Below are positions 7,838 through 16,612 of a DNA stretch of 56,702 nucleotides, one piece after another. Both the position numbers and the translations under genes were made by a program. The DNA is from Paracoccus sulfuroxidans (GTDB lineage Bacteria; Pseudomonadota; Alphaproteobacteria; Rhodobacterales; Rhodobacteraceae): NCBI RefSeq assembly GCF_007830335.1, contig NZ_VLKU01000017.1:1-56702 (forward strand), given 5' to 3'. Positions within the stretch are counted from its first letter, which is position 1. Each line of letters opens with the position of its first letter. The notes beneath the pieces were generated by a model. It was not told where the DNA came from and searched no databases. It saw nothing but the letters and a program-made list of their open reading frames with translations.

Positions 7838-8443
7838 CTACCAGCCGCAAGAGGCGCGAAGCGGCTTGATCGCCTCATCAAGGCCCGCAACGGTGAACTC
7901 CAGCTCATGCGGGCGGCCCGCGAAGGGTGTCGCGCGGATGCGCAGCGTCTGCGCCTCGAGCAGCGGCTTGATCGCGGCGATGGCGCTGGCGCTGTCCCAG
8001 AAACCCAGCGACCTGTCGTCCGAGGAGGCGGTCATCACATATTCCGCAGGCTCGCCCTCATCGATCCGGTAGGGTACATGGCCGAATTCGCGGATGTCGC
8101 TCATCAGATTGTCGGCCAGCGTGACATAGAACGCCGTCGTCCCGCCCATGCAGCGCAGCGCCAGAACCGCATGGGTCGAGGCATCGCCCATCGTCGTGAA
8201 CGGGGTCGAGATCGCGTTCTTCGACAGAAGCGCCATATGGACCGTCTCATGCTTGTCGACCGCCGTCGCCTCGCGCTGGATGCGCCAGGTGCTGGCACCG
8301 CTGGGATTTTCGGCGGCGTCATAGCAGGCCAACCGCTGGCCGGGCGCGGCCACATCGCTGCAATCCTTGCTGTCCTGCGAAATGGCAGGGCCGGATGCAA
8401 TTAACACACAAAACAATGAACTGGAAAACGAACGCATCATCAT
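7838..8443 (-). CDS. Secreted protein with a VasI/TagO-like domain
   Basis: 201 residues with an N-terminal signal peptide (hydrophobic to about residue 20, cut near ISQDS). The mature part begins CSDVAAPGQRLACYDAAE, the C...RLACYD word seen in VasI-type proteins and other short secreted proteins. It then has STWRIQ, a beta-rich region and a C-terminal Cys. No type VI secretion gene is near, so I do not assign it there. Three consecutive ATG codons (8443, 8440, 8437) leave the start ambiguous, and no clear ribosome site is seen. It converges on the AEC transporter. Confidence 0.6.
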   Translation of the reverse strand: MMMRSFSSSLFCVLIASGPAISQDSKDCSDVAAPGQRLACYDAAENPSGASTWRIQREATAVDKHETVHMALLSKNAISTPFTTMGDASTHAVLALRCMGGTTAFYVTLADNLMSDIREFGHVPYRIDEGEPAEYVMTASSDDRSLGFWDSASAIAAIKPLLEAQTLRIRATPFAGRPHELEFTVAGLDEAIKPLRASCGW

Positions 8444-8531
8444 GCGTCAAGCATAGTCGAGACCGCCGAAATCGCGCCAGAGTTCAGGCAAAATGGCGCG
8501 CCCTGATCGGCAGCGAATTGCCGAGGGCGGG

Positions 8532-8864
8532 TTATTCGACGGGGCGGATCAGCTTGCGCTCGAGCACCCGCAGGACGGTTGCCAGATCATGGCCGCGCTT
8601 CAGGATGCGCCCATCCATGGCGACGACGGAATAGGCCCCCTGCGCCGCCCGCATCTTCGGGCGCTTTTCAATCCGGTAAAGCGGGTGTTCGGTCGCGCGG
8701 CGGAACACCGAAAAGATCGCGACATCGCGCAGAAAGGACATGCCATAGTCGCGCCATTCCCCGGCGGCGACCATGCGGCCATAAACGGACAGGATCACGC
8801 CAAGCTCTGCCCTGTTGAAGGTCACGCGATCACCAGAGGGAACAAGGGGCGTGGGTGCATTCAT
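8532..8864 (-). CDS. DUF2794 protein
   Basis: 110 residues, small and soluble. FNRAELGVILSVYGRMVAAGEWRDYGMSFL and FSVFRRATEHPLYRIEKRP are the hallmark words of DUF2794, found widely in alphaproteobacteria; the function is unknown. The start at ATG 8864 is preferred; a TTG two codons upstream is possible. It stands alone on the minus strand downstream of the lipoprotein pair's terminator. Confidence 0.8.
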   Translation of the reverse strand: MNAPTPLVPSGDRVTFNRAELGVILSVYGRMVAAGEWRDYGMSFLRDVAIFSVFRRATEHPLYRIEKRPKMRAAQGAYSVVAMDGRILKRGHDLATVLRVLERKLIRPVE

Positions 8865-8901
8865 GACCAAATGGTGGCACCGGCCGGGCGCGGTGGCAAC
8901 G

Positions 8902-8924
8902 AAAAAGGGCGGCCGAAGCCGCCC
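8902..8924 (-). terminator. Rho-independent terminator after the I78 lipoprotein genes
   Basis: On the minus strand a GGGCGGC stem with a TTCG tetraloop and its complement (8924-8907) is followed by five Ts (8906-8902). It lies 18 bp after the stop at 8943. Confidence 0.85.
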
Positions 8925-8942
8925 GTTTCGCGATCATGGCGA

Positions 8943-9218
8943 TCAGTAGCAGCTGACCTTCTCGATACGGCCGGTGTTGCCCAGTTCGACATTCAGCCGA
9001 TCAACCCGGAAATCATCGGTGATCGCGTCATTCGGACGGATCACGCGCGCGCCCGCAGGCAGCATCATTTCCTTCAGCACACCCTCGGGCTGGCCGACCA
9101 GCCCCTGAAAGCGGGTGGCGTTGCAGGCGTCCTGCGGCGGCTCGACCGCAGGGGTCGAGGTCTCGACACAGGCGGCCAGCATCAGCGCCGGCAGAAGGGC
9201 AAGAAGTCGCAGTTTCAT
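8943..9218 (-). CDS. Lipoprotein of the peptidase inhibitor I78 type (second of a pair)
   Basis: 91 residues with a lipoprotein signal (lipobox LMLAAC). The mature part has DACNATRFQGLVGQPEGVL and IRPNDAITDDFRVDRLNVELGNTGRIEKVSCY, the pattern of the potato-inhibitor-I-like I78 family: a GQ near the start, DFRxDRLNV, and a C-terminal Cys forming a disulfide. The start at 9218 follows a GGGGG tract; an upstream in-frame ATG at 9236 is less likely. It lies 14 bp after a paralogue, and both are probably outer-membrane or periplasmic. Confidence 0.75.
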   Translation of the reverse strand: MKLRLLALLPALMLAACVETSTPAVEPPQDACNATRFQGLVGQPEGVLKEMMLPAGARVIRPNDAITDDFRVDRLNVELGNTGRIEKVSCY

Positions 9219-9232
9219 ACGGGCTGGCCCCC

Positions 9233-9586
9233 TCAACCGCAGTCGATGTTGTAGATGTTGCCTGCCGCATCAAGGCGGAAGACGATGCGCAGCGGGTCGT
9301 ATTCCTGCGGCTCGATGCCGCGATACTCGACCACGCGATACTGGCGCGTCACGCCCAGACCCGGAATGACGGTGCCGGGCTGACCCAGGGCCGAGGTATA
9401 GTCTTTCGCGTGGCAGGCGTCAGGCTCGCGCGATTGCAGGCCACCGAAGCCTGCAACCGGGCTGACGGGCGCGGCCACGACCGGCTGAACGGCCGGAACG
9501 GGTTCGACAGGATATTGCTGCGCCTGCGGGGCAACGCAAGCAGCCAGCGGCACAAGAGCAAGAAGCGCAATCAAAGGTCGTTTCAT
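9233..9586 (-). CDS. Lipoprotein of the peptidase inhibitor I78 type (first of a pair)
   Basis: 117 residues with a signal peptide and lipobox (LVPLAAC). A Pro/Val/Gln-rich linker follows, about residues 20-50, then an I78-like domain: DACHAKDYTSALGQPGTV, a charged middle (RQYRVVEYRG) and LRIVFRLDAAGNIYNIDCG. It resembles the downstream gene in its last 65 residues, suggesting duplication. The linker is the main difference. The natural protease target, if any, is unknown. Confidence 0.7.
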   Translation of the reverse strand: MKRPLIALLALVPLAACVAPQAQQYPVEPVPAVQPVVAAPVSPVAGFGGLQSREPDACHAKDYTSALGQPGTVIPGLGVTRQYRVVEYRGIEPQEYDPLRIVFRLDAAGNIYNIDCG

Positions 9587-9752
9587 CAGTCAGGCATCCC
9601 GGCGCAGAATTGAAATCCGCCTCATCATAAAAGACGGCAGATGCCTTGAGAAGGGCGCGAAAGATCAATCCGTCGCGCAGCGGCAGCGCCGCCACAGGCT
9701 AATGGTTTGATATCGCGCGACGTTATTTGGACACGGCGCAATCACGCAAGTT

Positions 9753-10397
9753 TCACCCGACGGCAGAGCGGCTCATCGTCGAGGCCTGCCCATAGCAGGA
9801 CATGAACATGCGCACCGCGCCACGGTTGATGCGGCGCATCAGATCCTTGTCGACCGACTCCGGCCCCAGAAACAGCGAACGGTCATGAACCGTCGTGCTG
9901 GACAGCTCGATCAGCTGGTCGGCGGCCAGTTCAAGGTCGGGGATGTCCAGCTCGCCCTTCTCGACGCAGCGCTCCAGATACTGGACGACCTGCGTGCGCA
10001 AAAGCACGGGCCCGGCCTCGTAATATTCCTGCGCCAGCACCGGGAAGCGCTCGGCCTCGGCCACGCTGACGCGGTACATGCGCATGCCAAGACCCGAGAC
10101 CAGATGCGCCGAAATGATCTGCACGATGAAGGGCAACACCTGCTCGACCGGCAGGTCGACGTCGATGAGCGCGCTGGCATCGGCCGCCTCGCGCGCCAGT
10201 TCGTTGCGGAACACCTCGATGAACATGATCCGCTTGTCAGGGAAATAGCTGTAAAGCGTCGCCTTCGAGACCCCCGCCTCGCGCGCGATGTCGTCCACGC
10301 TGGCGCCTTCGAATCCGTCTCTCAGAAAAACCGTCCGAGCGCCTTCAAGAACCTGCATGAACTTCCGACCGCGCGTCACCGGCAACGATTTCTGCAT
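9753..10397 (-). CDS. TetR/AcrR-family transcriptional regulator
   Basis: 214 residues. The N-terminal helix-turn-helix is clear: VLEGARTVFLRDGFEGASVDDIAREAGVSKATLYSYFPDKRIMF (shared with AcrR-type proteins), followed by an all-helical ligand-binding domain. An AGGAGG sequence lies 9 bases before ATG 10397; GTG 10400 is an equally spaced alternative. A GTCG palindrome 29 bp upstream is a likely autoregulatory operator. The target genes are unknown; the neighbouring dehydrogenase is divergent but about 320 bp away. Confidence 0.88.
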   Translation of the reverse strand: MQKSLPVTRGRKFMQVLEGARTVFLRDGFEGASVDDIAREAGVSKATLYSYFPDKRIMFIEVFRNELAREAADASALIDVDLPVEQVLPFIVQIISAHLVSGLGMRMYRVSVAEAERFPVLAQEYYEAGPVLLRTQVVQYLERCVEKGELDIPDLELAADQLIELSSTTVHDRSLFLGPESVDKDLMRRINRGAVRMFMSCYGQASTMSRSAVG

Positions 10398-10718
10398 CAC
10401 AACGAACCTCCTGACCTCAACATAACGACTTGTCGGTACAATCCAGACTAAACGAATTAAATGCAGCCCAAGTTCAAACTATACGGTTCATGCCAATTCA
10501 ACAAAAGGGGCCGAACGCATGATCCGGGACTGCGGAAACCAACGCCACACAAATGATGCATTATTGCACTGAGCCGTATCGCGGATACCAGATAGGCAAG
10601 ACCTTGGTCGCGTGCTAGCGTTTCAGGACCATCGGAAAGCCGGAGAATTCGGCACCAATCCGCCGACTCTGGCCCTAGGAAACCTTGATCCAAAGGCTGA
10701 CGCAGTCAGGGAGGCCGC
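10398..10718. other. Intergenic region between tetR and the dehydrogenase gene
   Basis: A 320-bp divergent spacer, visibly richer in A+T than its surroundings between about 10420 and 10620. It contains the TetR operator candidate near its left end and the GGGAGG ribosome site of the dehydrogenase at its right end. A 78-codon minus-strand frame here (10457-10693) has no recognisable features and is not called. I see no tRNA. Confidence 0.5.
10426..10435. promoter_or_regulatory. Candidate TetR operator (CGAC-TT-GTCG)
   Basis: A perfect 10-bp palindrome. On the minus strand it extends to ACCGACAAGTCGTT, one half matching the ACCGAC/GTCGGT half-site common among TetR operators and the other half one base off. 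It lies just upstream of the regulator start, the usual place for autorepression. Confidence 0.45.
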
Positions 10719-12164
10719 ATGTCTTCGCCCAAGAACCCGGTTCCGCAACATCGTTCATTTCGTGATTCGGTCGACCAGATGTTTTCCCATGCAGCCTCGC
10801 TGCTGAACCTGCCCGAGGGGCTGGAGGAAAAGATCAGGGTCTGCAATTCAACCTATACCGTGCGCTTCGGCGTCCGCCTGCGCGGCGCGATCCACACCTT
10901 CGTCGGCTACCGCTCGGTCCATTCCGAACATGCCGAGCCGGTCAAGGGCGGCATCCGCTATGCCTCGAACGTCAATCAGGACGAGGTCGAGGCGCTGGCC
11001 GCGCTGATGACCTACAAATGCGCCCTGGTCGAGGTGCCTTTCGGTGGCTCGAAAGGCGGCTTACGCATCGATCCCCGCCAATATGACGAGGATGAACTGG
11101 AGCGCATCACCCGCCGCTTCACCTATGAGCTGTCACGCCGCAGCCTGATTTCCCCCAGCCAGAACGTGCCCGCCCCGGACATGGGAACCGGAGAGCGCGA
11201 AATGGCCTGGATGGCCGATGCCTACAAGCGCCTGCACCCCGAGGACATCGACGCGCGCGGCTGCGTCACCGGCAAGCCCCTGTCGATGGGCGGCATCGCG
11301 GGCCGGGTCGAGGCGACCGGGCGCGGCATCCAATACGCCCTGCACGAGGCCTTCCGTCACCCCGAACTGATCAAGCCGACCGGGCTGGAAGGCGGGCTTG
11401 GTGGCAAGCGCATCATCGTTCAGGGCCTTGGCAATGTGGGCTATCACGCCGCCAAGTTCCTCTCGCAAGAGGATGGCGCCAAGATCATCGCGGTGATCGA
11501 GCGTGACGGGGCCATCTCGAACGAAGACGGGCTCAACATCGAGGATCTGCGCGCCCATCTGGCACAGACCGGGGGGATCGCGGATTTTGCAGGCGGCCGG
11601 TTTGACCCGAACGTGGCGGCGGCGCTGGAACTGGATTGCGACATCCTGATCCCCGCCGCGGTCGAGGCCGTCATCCACGCCGGAAACGCCAAGGCCATCA
11701 AGGCCCGGATGATCATCGAGGCCGCCAACGGCCCCCTGACGGCCGAGGCCGACCAGATCCTGCGCGAACGCGGCACGCTGATCATTCCCGACATGTATGC
11801 CAATGCCGGTGGGGTGACGGTCAGCTACTTCGAATGGGTCAAGAACCTCAGCCATATCCGCTTCGGCCGGATGGAGCGGCGCCAGCAGGAGGCCCGGCAC
11901 CAGCTTCTTGTCAGCGAGTTGGAGCAGCTTTCGGCGGATCGCGGGCTGGGATGGACCCTGACGCAAGGGTTCAAGGAAAAGTATCTGCGCGGTGCTGATG
12001 AGCTTGAGCTGGTCCGTTCCGGTCTGGATGACACCATGCGCGGCGCGTTCCAGAACATGGCCGACGTGCTTTACAGCGACAACCGGGTGACGGACCTGCG
12101 CACGGCGGCCTATGTCGTGGCGATCCGACGCATCGCCGCCAGCTATCAGGCGCTTGGGCTTTAA
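10719..12164 (+). CDS. Glutamate dehydrogenase-family enzyme (Glu/Leu/Phe/Val dehydrogenase)
   Basis: 481 residues. Reversible oxidative deamination of an amino acid, probably glutamate to 2-oxoglutarate, with NAD(P). The N-terminal dimerisation domain has the substrate site VKGGIRYASNVNQDEVEALAALMTYKCALVEVPFGGSKGG, with the catalytic Lys region near residue 110. NVPAPDMGTGEREMAWMADAY follows. The Rossmann domain is near residues 225-250 (KRIIVQGLGNVGYHAAKFL), with ANGPLTAEAD and PDMYANAGGVTVSYFEW later. A GGGAGG lies 6 bases before the ATG. Coenzyme preference cannot be read with confidence. Confidence 0.92.
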   Translation: MSSPKNPVPQHRSFRDSVDQMFSHAASLLNLPEGLEEKIRVCNSTYTVRFGVRLRGAIHTFVGYRSVHSEHAEPVKGGIRYASNVNQDEVEALAALMTYKCALVEVPFGGSKGGLRIDPRQYDEDELERITRRFTYELSRRSLISPSQNVPAPDMGTGEREMAWMADAYKRLHPEDIDARGCVTGKPLSMGGIAGRVEATGRGIQYALHEAFRHPELIKPTGLEGGLGGKRIIVQGLGNVGYHAAKFLSQEDGAKIIAVIERDGAISNEDGLNIEDLRAHLAQTGGIADFAGGRFDPNVAAALELDCDILIPAAVEAVIHAGNAKAIKARMIIEAANGPLTAEADQILRERGTLIIPDMYANAGGVTVSYFEWVKNLSHIRFGRMERRQQEARHQLLVSELEQLSADRGLGWTLTQGFKEKYLRGADELELVRSGLDDTMRGAFQNMADVLYSDNRVTDLRTAAYVVAIRRIAASYQALGL

Positions 12165-12184
12165 GCGCGCTTTCGATGAAGCGG

Positions 12185-12213
12185 GCAGCCGCCTGATGGT
12201 TTAGGGCGGCTGC
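12185..12213 (+). terminator. Hairpin after the dehydrogenase gene, possible terminator
   Basis: A perfect 9-bp GC-rich stem (12185-12193 with 12205-12213) with an 11-base loop, 20 bp past the stop and before the convergent flagellar operon end. No T-run follows, so termination would be weak or Rho-assisted. Confidence 0.45.
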
Positions 12214-12292
12214 GGTGCGGCGCTTTCCACAGCTACGGAGGCGTGCCGGTTCATCTGCTGGTCCCAGTTCGACCGTCGTGATCCTCAGCACT

Positions 12293-12682
12293 TCATAGGT
12301 TTGCCAGCTTCTTCTGCGCCTTCTGTTTCTCCTCTGTGGTCAGGTTTTCGCGCAGCCGTTTCAGGACATCGGCCCGGCCGAATTCCCGCACCGCATCCTG
12401 GCGCGCGGCCTCGAACCCCGGCAGCATCTGGCTGAGTTCCGTCTCGGCATGCAGGGTCTGCCGGGCGATATCACCCGCCATGGCATTCACCAGCTTTGCC
12501 TGGCTAACCGAAAACTTATCTTCAACCTGATAGAGCGCCGCCAGATCGTGCTGCAGACCGTCGATCCTGGCCCGCATCGCCTCAACATGGTGACGAAAGG
12601 CCGAGAAGCGGCGCATCTCCATATCCGAGCGCAGTTTCGCCAGTTTTTGCAGCTGCTCCAGCCGGTCGGTCGTGCGGCTCAT
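12293..12682 (-). CDS. FliJ-like coiled-coil flagellar protein
   Basis: 129 residues, almost wholly charged alpha-helix with heptad-like spacing (RLEQLQKLAKLRSDMEMRRF, VEAMRARIDGLQHDLAAL, ending in a Lys-rich tail). No conserved domain is evident to me. The size, coiled-coil character and position after flhB (overlap, ATGA) suggest a FliJ-type export chaperone or stalk, as inference. It is the last gene of the minus-strand flagellar operon. Confidence 0.5.
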   Translation of the reverse strand: MSRTTDRLEQLQKLAKLRSDMEMRRFSAFRHHVEAMRARIDGLQHDLAALYQVEDKFSVSQAKLVNAMAGDIARQTLHAETELSQMLPGFEAARQDAVREFGRADVLKRLRENLTTEEKQKAQKKLANL

Positions 12683-13782
12683 CTTTTGCCCTTCTTGGTG
12701 GCGACGGCGCTGCCCCAGCCGTTGCGTGCCTTCTTGCGCATCTCCTCGGCAAAGCGGATCGCAGCGGCGACGGCGGCGAATTGCTCGGTCTCGATCTCAT
12801 CGCCCAGTTCGACCGAAGCGTAGATCGCCCGCGCGCAAGGGGGATCGGACCAGATCGGCACGCCGTTCTCGCGCGCTTTTTCGCGAATGCGCGCGGCGAT
12901 TTCATCCATGCCCTTGGCCAGACAGACGGGCGCGCGCCCGCTGCCCCGCTTCCATTCCAGGGCGACCGCGTAATGGGTCGGGTTGACGATGATTACATCG
13001 GCCTTTTCGACATCCGCCAGCATCGAGTTCAGCACCAGATCTACACCCTTCTGACGGCGCGCCGCTTTCAGATGCGGATCCCCTTCGCTTTCCTTGAACT
13101 CGTCCTGCATCTCTTTGCGCGACATCCGCAGCCGCCGCCGGTGTTCGATGCGCTTCCACAGCAGATCGATGATCGCAAACGCAGCGGCGACCGCAGTCGC
13201 CAGCATCGTCGCGCGACGCAGGATATCGCCCAGCCCGTCGACCCATTGCAGATCGTCCATGGCTTCTGCCGTCATCAGCCAGCTCAGCAGAAACCGGTAC
13301 AGAAACCAGCCGCCAACGACCATCAAAGCGACCTTGCCCACCGAGATCCCATAGGTGACCAGCCCAGAAGTCCCGAATTTCTGCTTGGCGTTCTTGAGCG
13401 GATTGATCCGCCCGAAATCCAGATTGAGTTTCTTGGGAGAAAAGGTGATTGCCCGCTGCACGATCAGCCCCGCCAGCACAGGCACCCCCATCGCCAGAAT
13501 GAAGCCAACCGTGGCCAAGGCCGCAAAGCCCGCCAGCGCCGTCGACAGGTCCATCACCGAATGCCCGGCGGCGTCCGGCCAAGGCTCTGCCCCGATGGCA
13601 CGCGCGGCCATCCTGAGCCATCGTGGTACGGCCCACCCCGCCGCGAAGGCCGTGGCAAGCCAGAAACCCACATACATCAGCGCGCTGTTCAGTTCCGCAG
13701 ATCGGGGAACATCGCCATCCTCGCGTGCCTTGCGCAGTTTCTGCTCGGTCGGGTCAAATTGCTTCTCGCCGTCCTCGCTCAT
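12679..13782 (-). CDS. flhB: Flagellar type III export protein FlhB
   Basis: 367 residues. Substrate-specificity switch of the flagellar export gate. It starts EDGEKQFDPTEQKLRKAREDGDVPRSAELN, then four hydrophobic segments, then a cytoplasmic domain carrying the self-cleavage motif NPTH at residues 267-270, followed by YAVALEW. The C-terminal part ends GVPIWSDPPCARAIYASVELGDEI. The start overlaps the fliR stop. All features are intact, so it should autocleave. Confidence 0.96.
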   Translation of the reverse strand: MSEDGEKQFDPTEQKLRKAREDGDVPRSAELNSALMYVGFWLATAFAAGWAVPRWLRMAARAIGAEPWPDAAGHSVMDLSTALAGFAALATVGFILAMGVPVLAGLIVQRAITFSPKKLNLDFGRINPLKNAKQKFGTSGLVTYGISVGKVALMVVGGWFLYRFLLSWLMTAEAMDDLQWVDGLGDILRRATMLATAVAAAFAIIDLLWKRIEHRRRLRMSRKEMQDEFKESEGDPHLKAARRQKGVDLVLNSMLADVEKADVIIVNPTHYAVALEWKRGSGRAPVCLAKGMDEIAARIREKARENGVPIWSDPPCARAIYASVELGDEIETEQFAAVAAAIRFAEEMRKKARNGWGSAVATKKGKR

Positions 13783-14537
13783 GCGGGTCCGTCCTCCACC
13801 AGCGTCAGCAGGGCTTCGGCCCAGACCGACAGAATGGAAGGGGTCAGCAGCGTGATCCCAAGAAGGGCCAGCAGAATGGCTGCCGGTGCGGCAATGAACA
13901 CGATTGGCAGCGACGGCATGACCTTGCTGACCATCCCCGTCAGCAGCTGGAACAGGAACCCGCCCAGAATGAACGGGGCAGCCAGCAACATCGCTAGCAG
14001 GAAGGCGCGTGACATGATGCCGACGACATTGGGCAGAAGCTCCGCTATCTGCGGCCAGTCGCCCAGCGGTCGAAGCTGGAAACTGTCGCGCAAAAGCTCA
14101 CAGAGCAGAACCGGAAAGCCCATCGCCATCAACAGCGCCAGCCCCGCCAGATGCAGCAGGTTACCGATCGGGTGCGGTGCATATTCGGTTGTCGCCCCGA
14201 TCAGCTGCGACAGCGAGGCGCTGGCCGCAATGGTCGAGGCTGCGATATCCAGCGCACCCGCCATCAGCCGCACCAACGCGCCCAGCACCAGGCCCGTCAC
14301 CAATTCGGCCGCAACCAACATGCCCAGCGTCGCCAGGCCAGCAGGCAATTGGCGCAACCCGTCCTGCTGCGCCAGAAGCGGCGTCACGGCCATGGCCAGC
14401 GCCACACGCACACGCGCAGGCAAGACCCTCTGAGAGAAGGCGGGCATCGAGATGAAGCAGGCCTGAACCCGGCAATAGACCAGAAAGAGCGTCATCATCA
14501 TGGTCAGAAATGCCGGATCCTGCAGCCCCTCGGTCAT
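13779..14537 (-). CDS. fliR: Flagellar export gate protein FliR
   Basis: 252 residues, six or so hydrophobic segments and the FliR pattern: LVYCRVQACFISMPAF, PARVRVALAMAVTPLL, ELVTGLVLGALVRLMAGALDIA. A C-terminal gate segment follows: LAMLLAAPFILGGFLFQLLTGMVSKVMPSLPIVF. The ATG at 14537 shares its A with the flhA stop (TGATG). Forms the export gate with FliP/FliQ; no fliQ is seen in this window, so it is elsewhere. Confidence 0.95.
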   Translation of the reverse strand: MTEGLQDPAFLTMMMTLFLVYCRVQACFISMPAFSQRVLPARVRVALAMAVTPLLAQQDGLRQLPAGLATLGMLVAAELVTGLVLGALVRLMAGALDIAASTIAASASLSQLIGATTEYAPHPIGNLLHLAGLALLMAMGFPVLLCELLRDSFQLRPLGDWPQIAELLPNVVGIMSRAFLLAMLLAAPFILGGFLFQLLTGMVSKVMPSLPIVFIAAPAAILLALLGITLLTPSILSVWAEALLTLVEDGPA

Positions 14538-16612
14538 CAGGCCACCGTGCCGCACAGGCGCACTTGCGCATCCGGATCAATCTCATCCAAACCGATCACG
14601 GGAGTTGCCACGCCGGATGCCGCCAGCATCATCCGGACAAGTCTGCGCCTGTGGTCGGGAACGGCCAGAACCGGATCGCATTCGTCGGGAACCTCGGCCA
14701 AGGTGGTCTTGAGCGCCTCCGCGAGTCGAAGCTGAAGCTGCGGGATCTGTGCCGGACTGCCCCGGCCCGCCTCGCCTTCGGCGCGGACGATCTCAGCTTC
14801 CCACTGAGGTTGTAGTTGCACGATATCCAATCGACCATCGCTGGTTGAATATTGCTCGGTTATCTGGCCGCGCAGGCGCTTGCGAACCTGCTCATAGGCA
14901 GCTTCCGGGGTCGGCGAGGACTTTGCCTCATAGGTCGCGTCGGTGATCAGCACCAGATTGCGGATCGACAGCCGTTCCTGCAGCAGGCCGCGCAAGACGA
15001 ACAACAGCATGTCAGGCGACACCTTGTCCGGCACCATCCCATCAAAGAAGCGCTGGTTCAGTTGCGCTCGGTGTTCGTCCGTCACGTTGCACAACTCACG
15101 AATCATCCGTTGCATCGAGGTCATCGTCAGCAGCGCGGGAAGGTTTGCCTTGACCACCTCCATCAGATGGGTCGAGAGCACCTCCATCGGCGCAACGACC
15201 GTCGCGCCGCTTAGCGCCGCCTGATCCTGACGGTCTTGCTCGATCCAGCGTGCGGGGCTGTTGTAGACGGGTTCGCGCACCTGATCTCCGGGCAGGGTCT
15301 GCAGAATGTCTTCCGGGGCCAGCGCCAGAACCCGGTGCGCGTGCAGCACGCCCTTGCCGCGCGTCACGCCCTGCAGGCGGATCACGTACTCCCCGTCTCT
15401 CAAGGACGAAACGTCGGTGATGCGAACGTCCGGCAAAATCAGGCCATAGGTCCGCGCGATATGCAGGCGCAGGTTGGTGATGCGCGGGCCAAGCCCCCTC
15501 GCCTCGTCCAGAGCGCTGGCGATCAGATCGGCACCGATTTCGACGCAGATCTCATCCATATCCAGCAAATCGCCGAGAGTTGAGGATGTTGGCGCGGCGA
15601 TTGGCAACTCTGTTGCGACCTCCGGTGTTTCGGCCTTGGCCTTCTGGCGGCGGAAATTCCGATAGGCCAGAAAGGCCATACCTATCGCCAGCGAGAAGAA
15701 CAGCAGATGCGGCATGCCGGGGATCAGACCAATCAGCGCCAGACCGGCGGCCACCACCGCTGGTACATGCCAGTCGACGACCAGTTGCGACGACAGGAGG
15801 GCTGCGGTGTTCTGGGTCGTACCGCCCCGCGACAACAGAAGCGCGGCAGCCATCGAGGTGATCAGCGCAGGCACCTGCGTGACCAGCCCGTCCCCTATGG
15901 TCAGCTTTGAATAGGTCGCGACGGCCTCTCCAATCGGCAGGCCGTGGACCAGAACTCCCGCCGCCAAGCCAACGAAAAGGTTGATCAGCATGATGACAAG
16001 GCCCGCGATGGCATCGCCCTTGACGAATTTGGACGCGCCGTCCAGCGAGCCATAGAAGCTGATCTCACGCTGTTCCTGCACGCGGCGGCGCTTCGCCTCC
16101 TCATGGTCGATTGCGCCTGAACTCAGGTCGCCATCGATCGCAAGCTGCTTGCCCGGAAGCGAATCCAGCGCGAACCGCGCCGACACCTCGGCCATCCGGC
16201 CAGAGCCTTTGGTGATAACCATGAAGTTAACGACTGAGATCACGCCGAAAACTGTCAGGCCGATCAGCAATGATCCGCCCGCCACGAAATCGGAAAAGCC
16301 CTGGATGACCTGCCCGGCGGCATGCGTGCCGTTATGTCCGTCCGTCAGAATAAGCCGGGTCGAGGACACGTTCAGAGACAACCGAATCAGCAGCGATACC
16401 AGCAGCAGGACCGGGAAGGCCTGGAATTCGGATGGCCTCTCGACCAGTGAGGCCATGACAAGAATGAGGATGGCGGAGGCAATCGACAGCGCAATACCGA
16501 CGTCAAGCACCGAGGCTGGCATCGGCAGGACCATCGACATCACGATCAGCACCAGCCCCCCGGTCACGGCCAAGGGCGAGATCGACGTTTTCGGCAAAGT
16601 GAGCCCCATCAT
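14537..16612 (-). CDS. flhA: Flagellar export protein FlhA
   Basis: 691 residues. Core of the export gate and docking platform. Eight N-terminal hydrophobic segments with conserved words FQAFPVLLLVSLLIRLSLNVSSTRLIL and VNFMVITKGSGRMAEVSARFALDSLPGKQLAIDGDL. EEAKRRRVQEQREISFYGSLDGASKFVKGDAIAG is the highly conserved FHIPEP-region loop. The cytoplasmic C-terminal half has the VLHAHRVLAL and SVLTMTSMQRMIRELC segments. ATG 16612 is followed directly by a second ATG. Length is normal. Confidence 0.97.
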   Translation of the reverse strand: MMGLTLPKTSISPLAVTGGLVLIVMSMVLPMPASVLDVGIALSIASAILILVMASLVERPSEFQAFPVLLLVSLLIRLSLNVSSTRLILTDGHNGTHAAGQVIQGFSDFVAGGSLLIGLTVFGVISVVNFMVITKGSGRMAEVSARFALDSLPGKQLAIDGDLSSGAIDHEEAKRRRVQEQREISFYGSLDGASKFVKGDAIAGLVIMLINLFVGLAAGVLVHGLPIGEAVATYSKLTIGDGLVTQVPALITSMAAALLLSRGGTTQNTAALLSSQLVVDWHVPAVVAAGLALIGLIPGMPHLLFFSLAIGMAFLAYRNFRRQKAKAETPEVATELPIAAPTSSTLGDLLDMDEICVEIGADLIASALDEARGLGPRITNLRLHIARTYGLILPDVRITDVSSLRDGEYVIRLQGVTRGKGVLHAHRVLALAPEDILQTLPGDQVREPVYNSPARWIEQDRQDQAALSGATVVAPMEVLSTHLMEVVKANLPALLTMTSMQRMIRELCNVTDEHRAQLNQRFFDGMVPDKVSPDMLLFVLRGLLQERLSIRNLVLITDATYEAKSSPTPEAAYEQVRKRLRGQITEQYSTSDGRLDIVQLQPQWEAEIVRAEGEAGRGSPAQIPQLQLRLAEALKTTLAEVPDECDPVLAVPDHRRRLVRMMLAASGVATPVIGLDEIDPDAQVRLCGTVA

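Noticed and set aside
7838..8443. Assigning the VasI-like protein to a type VI secretion system.
   Set aside because: No tss gene in the window, and such short secreted domains occur outside T6SS.
10457..10693. A 78-codon minus-strand frame in the tetR-dehydrogenase gap.
   Set aside because: No ribosome site, no family pattern and unnatural residue composition; most likely chance.
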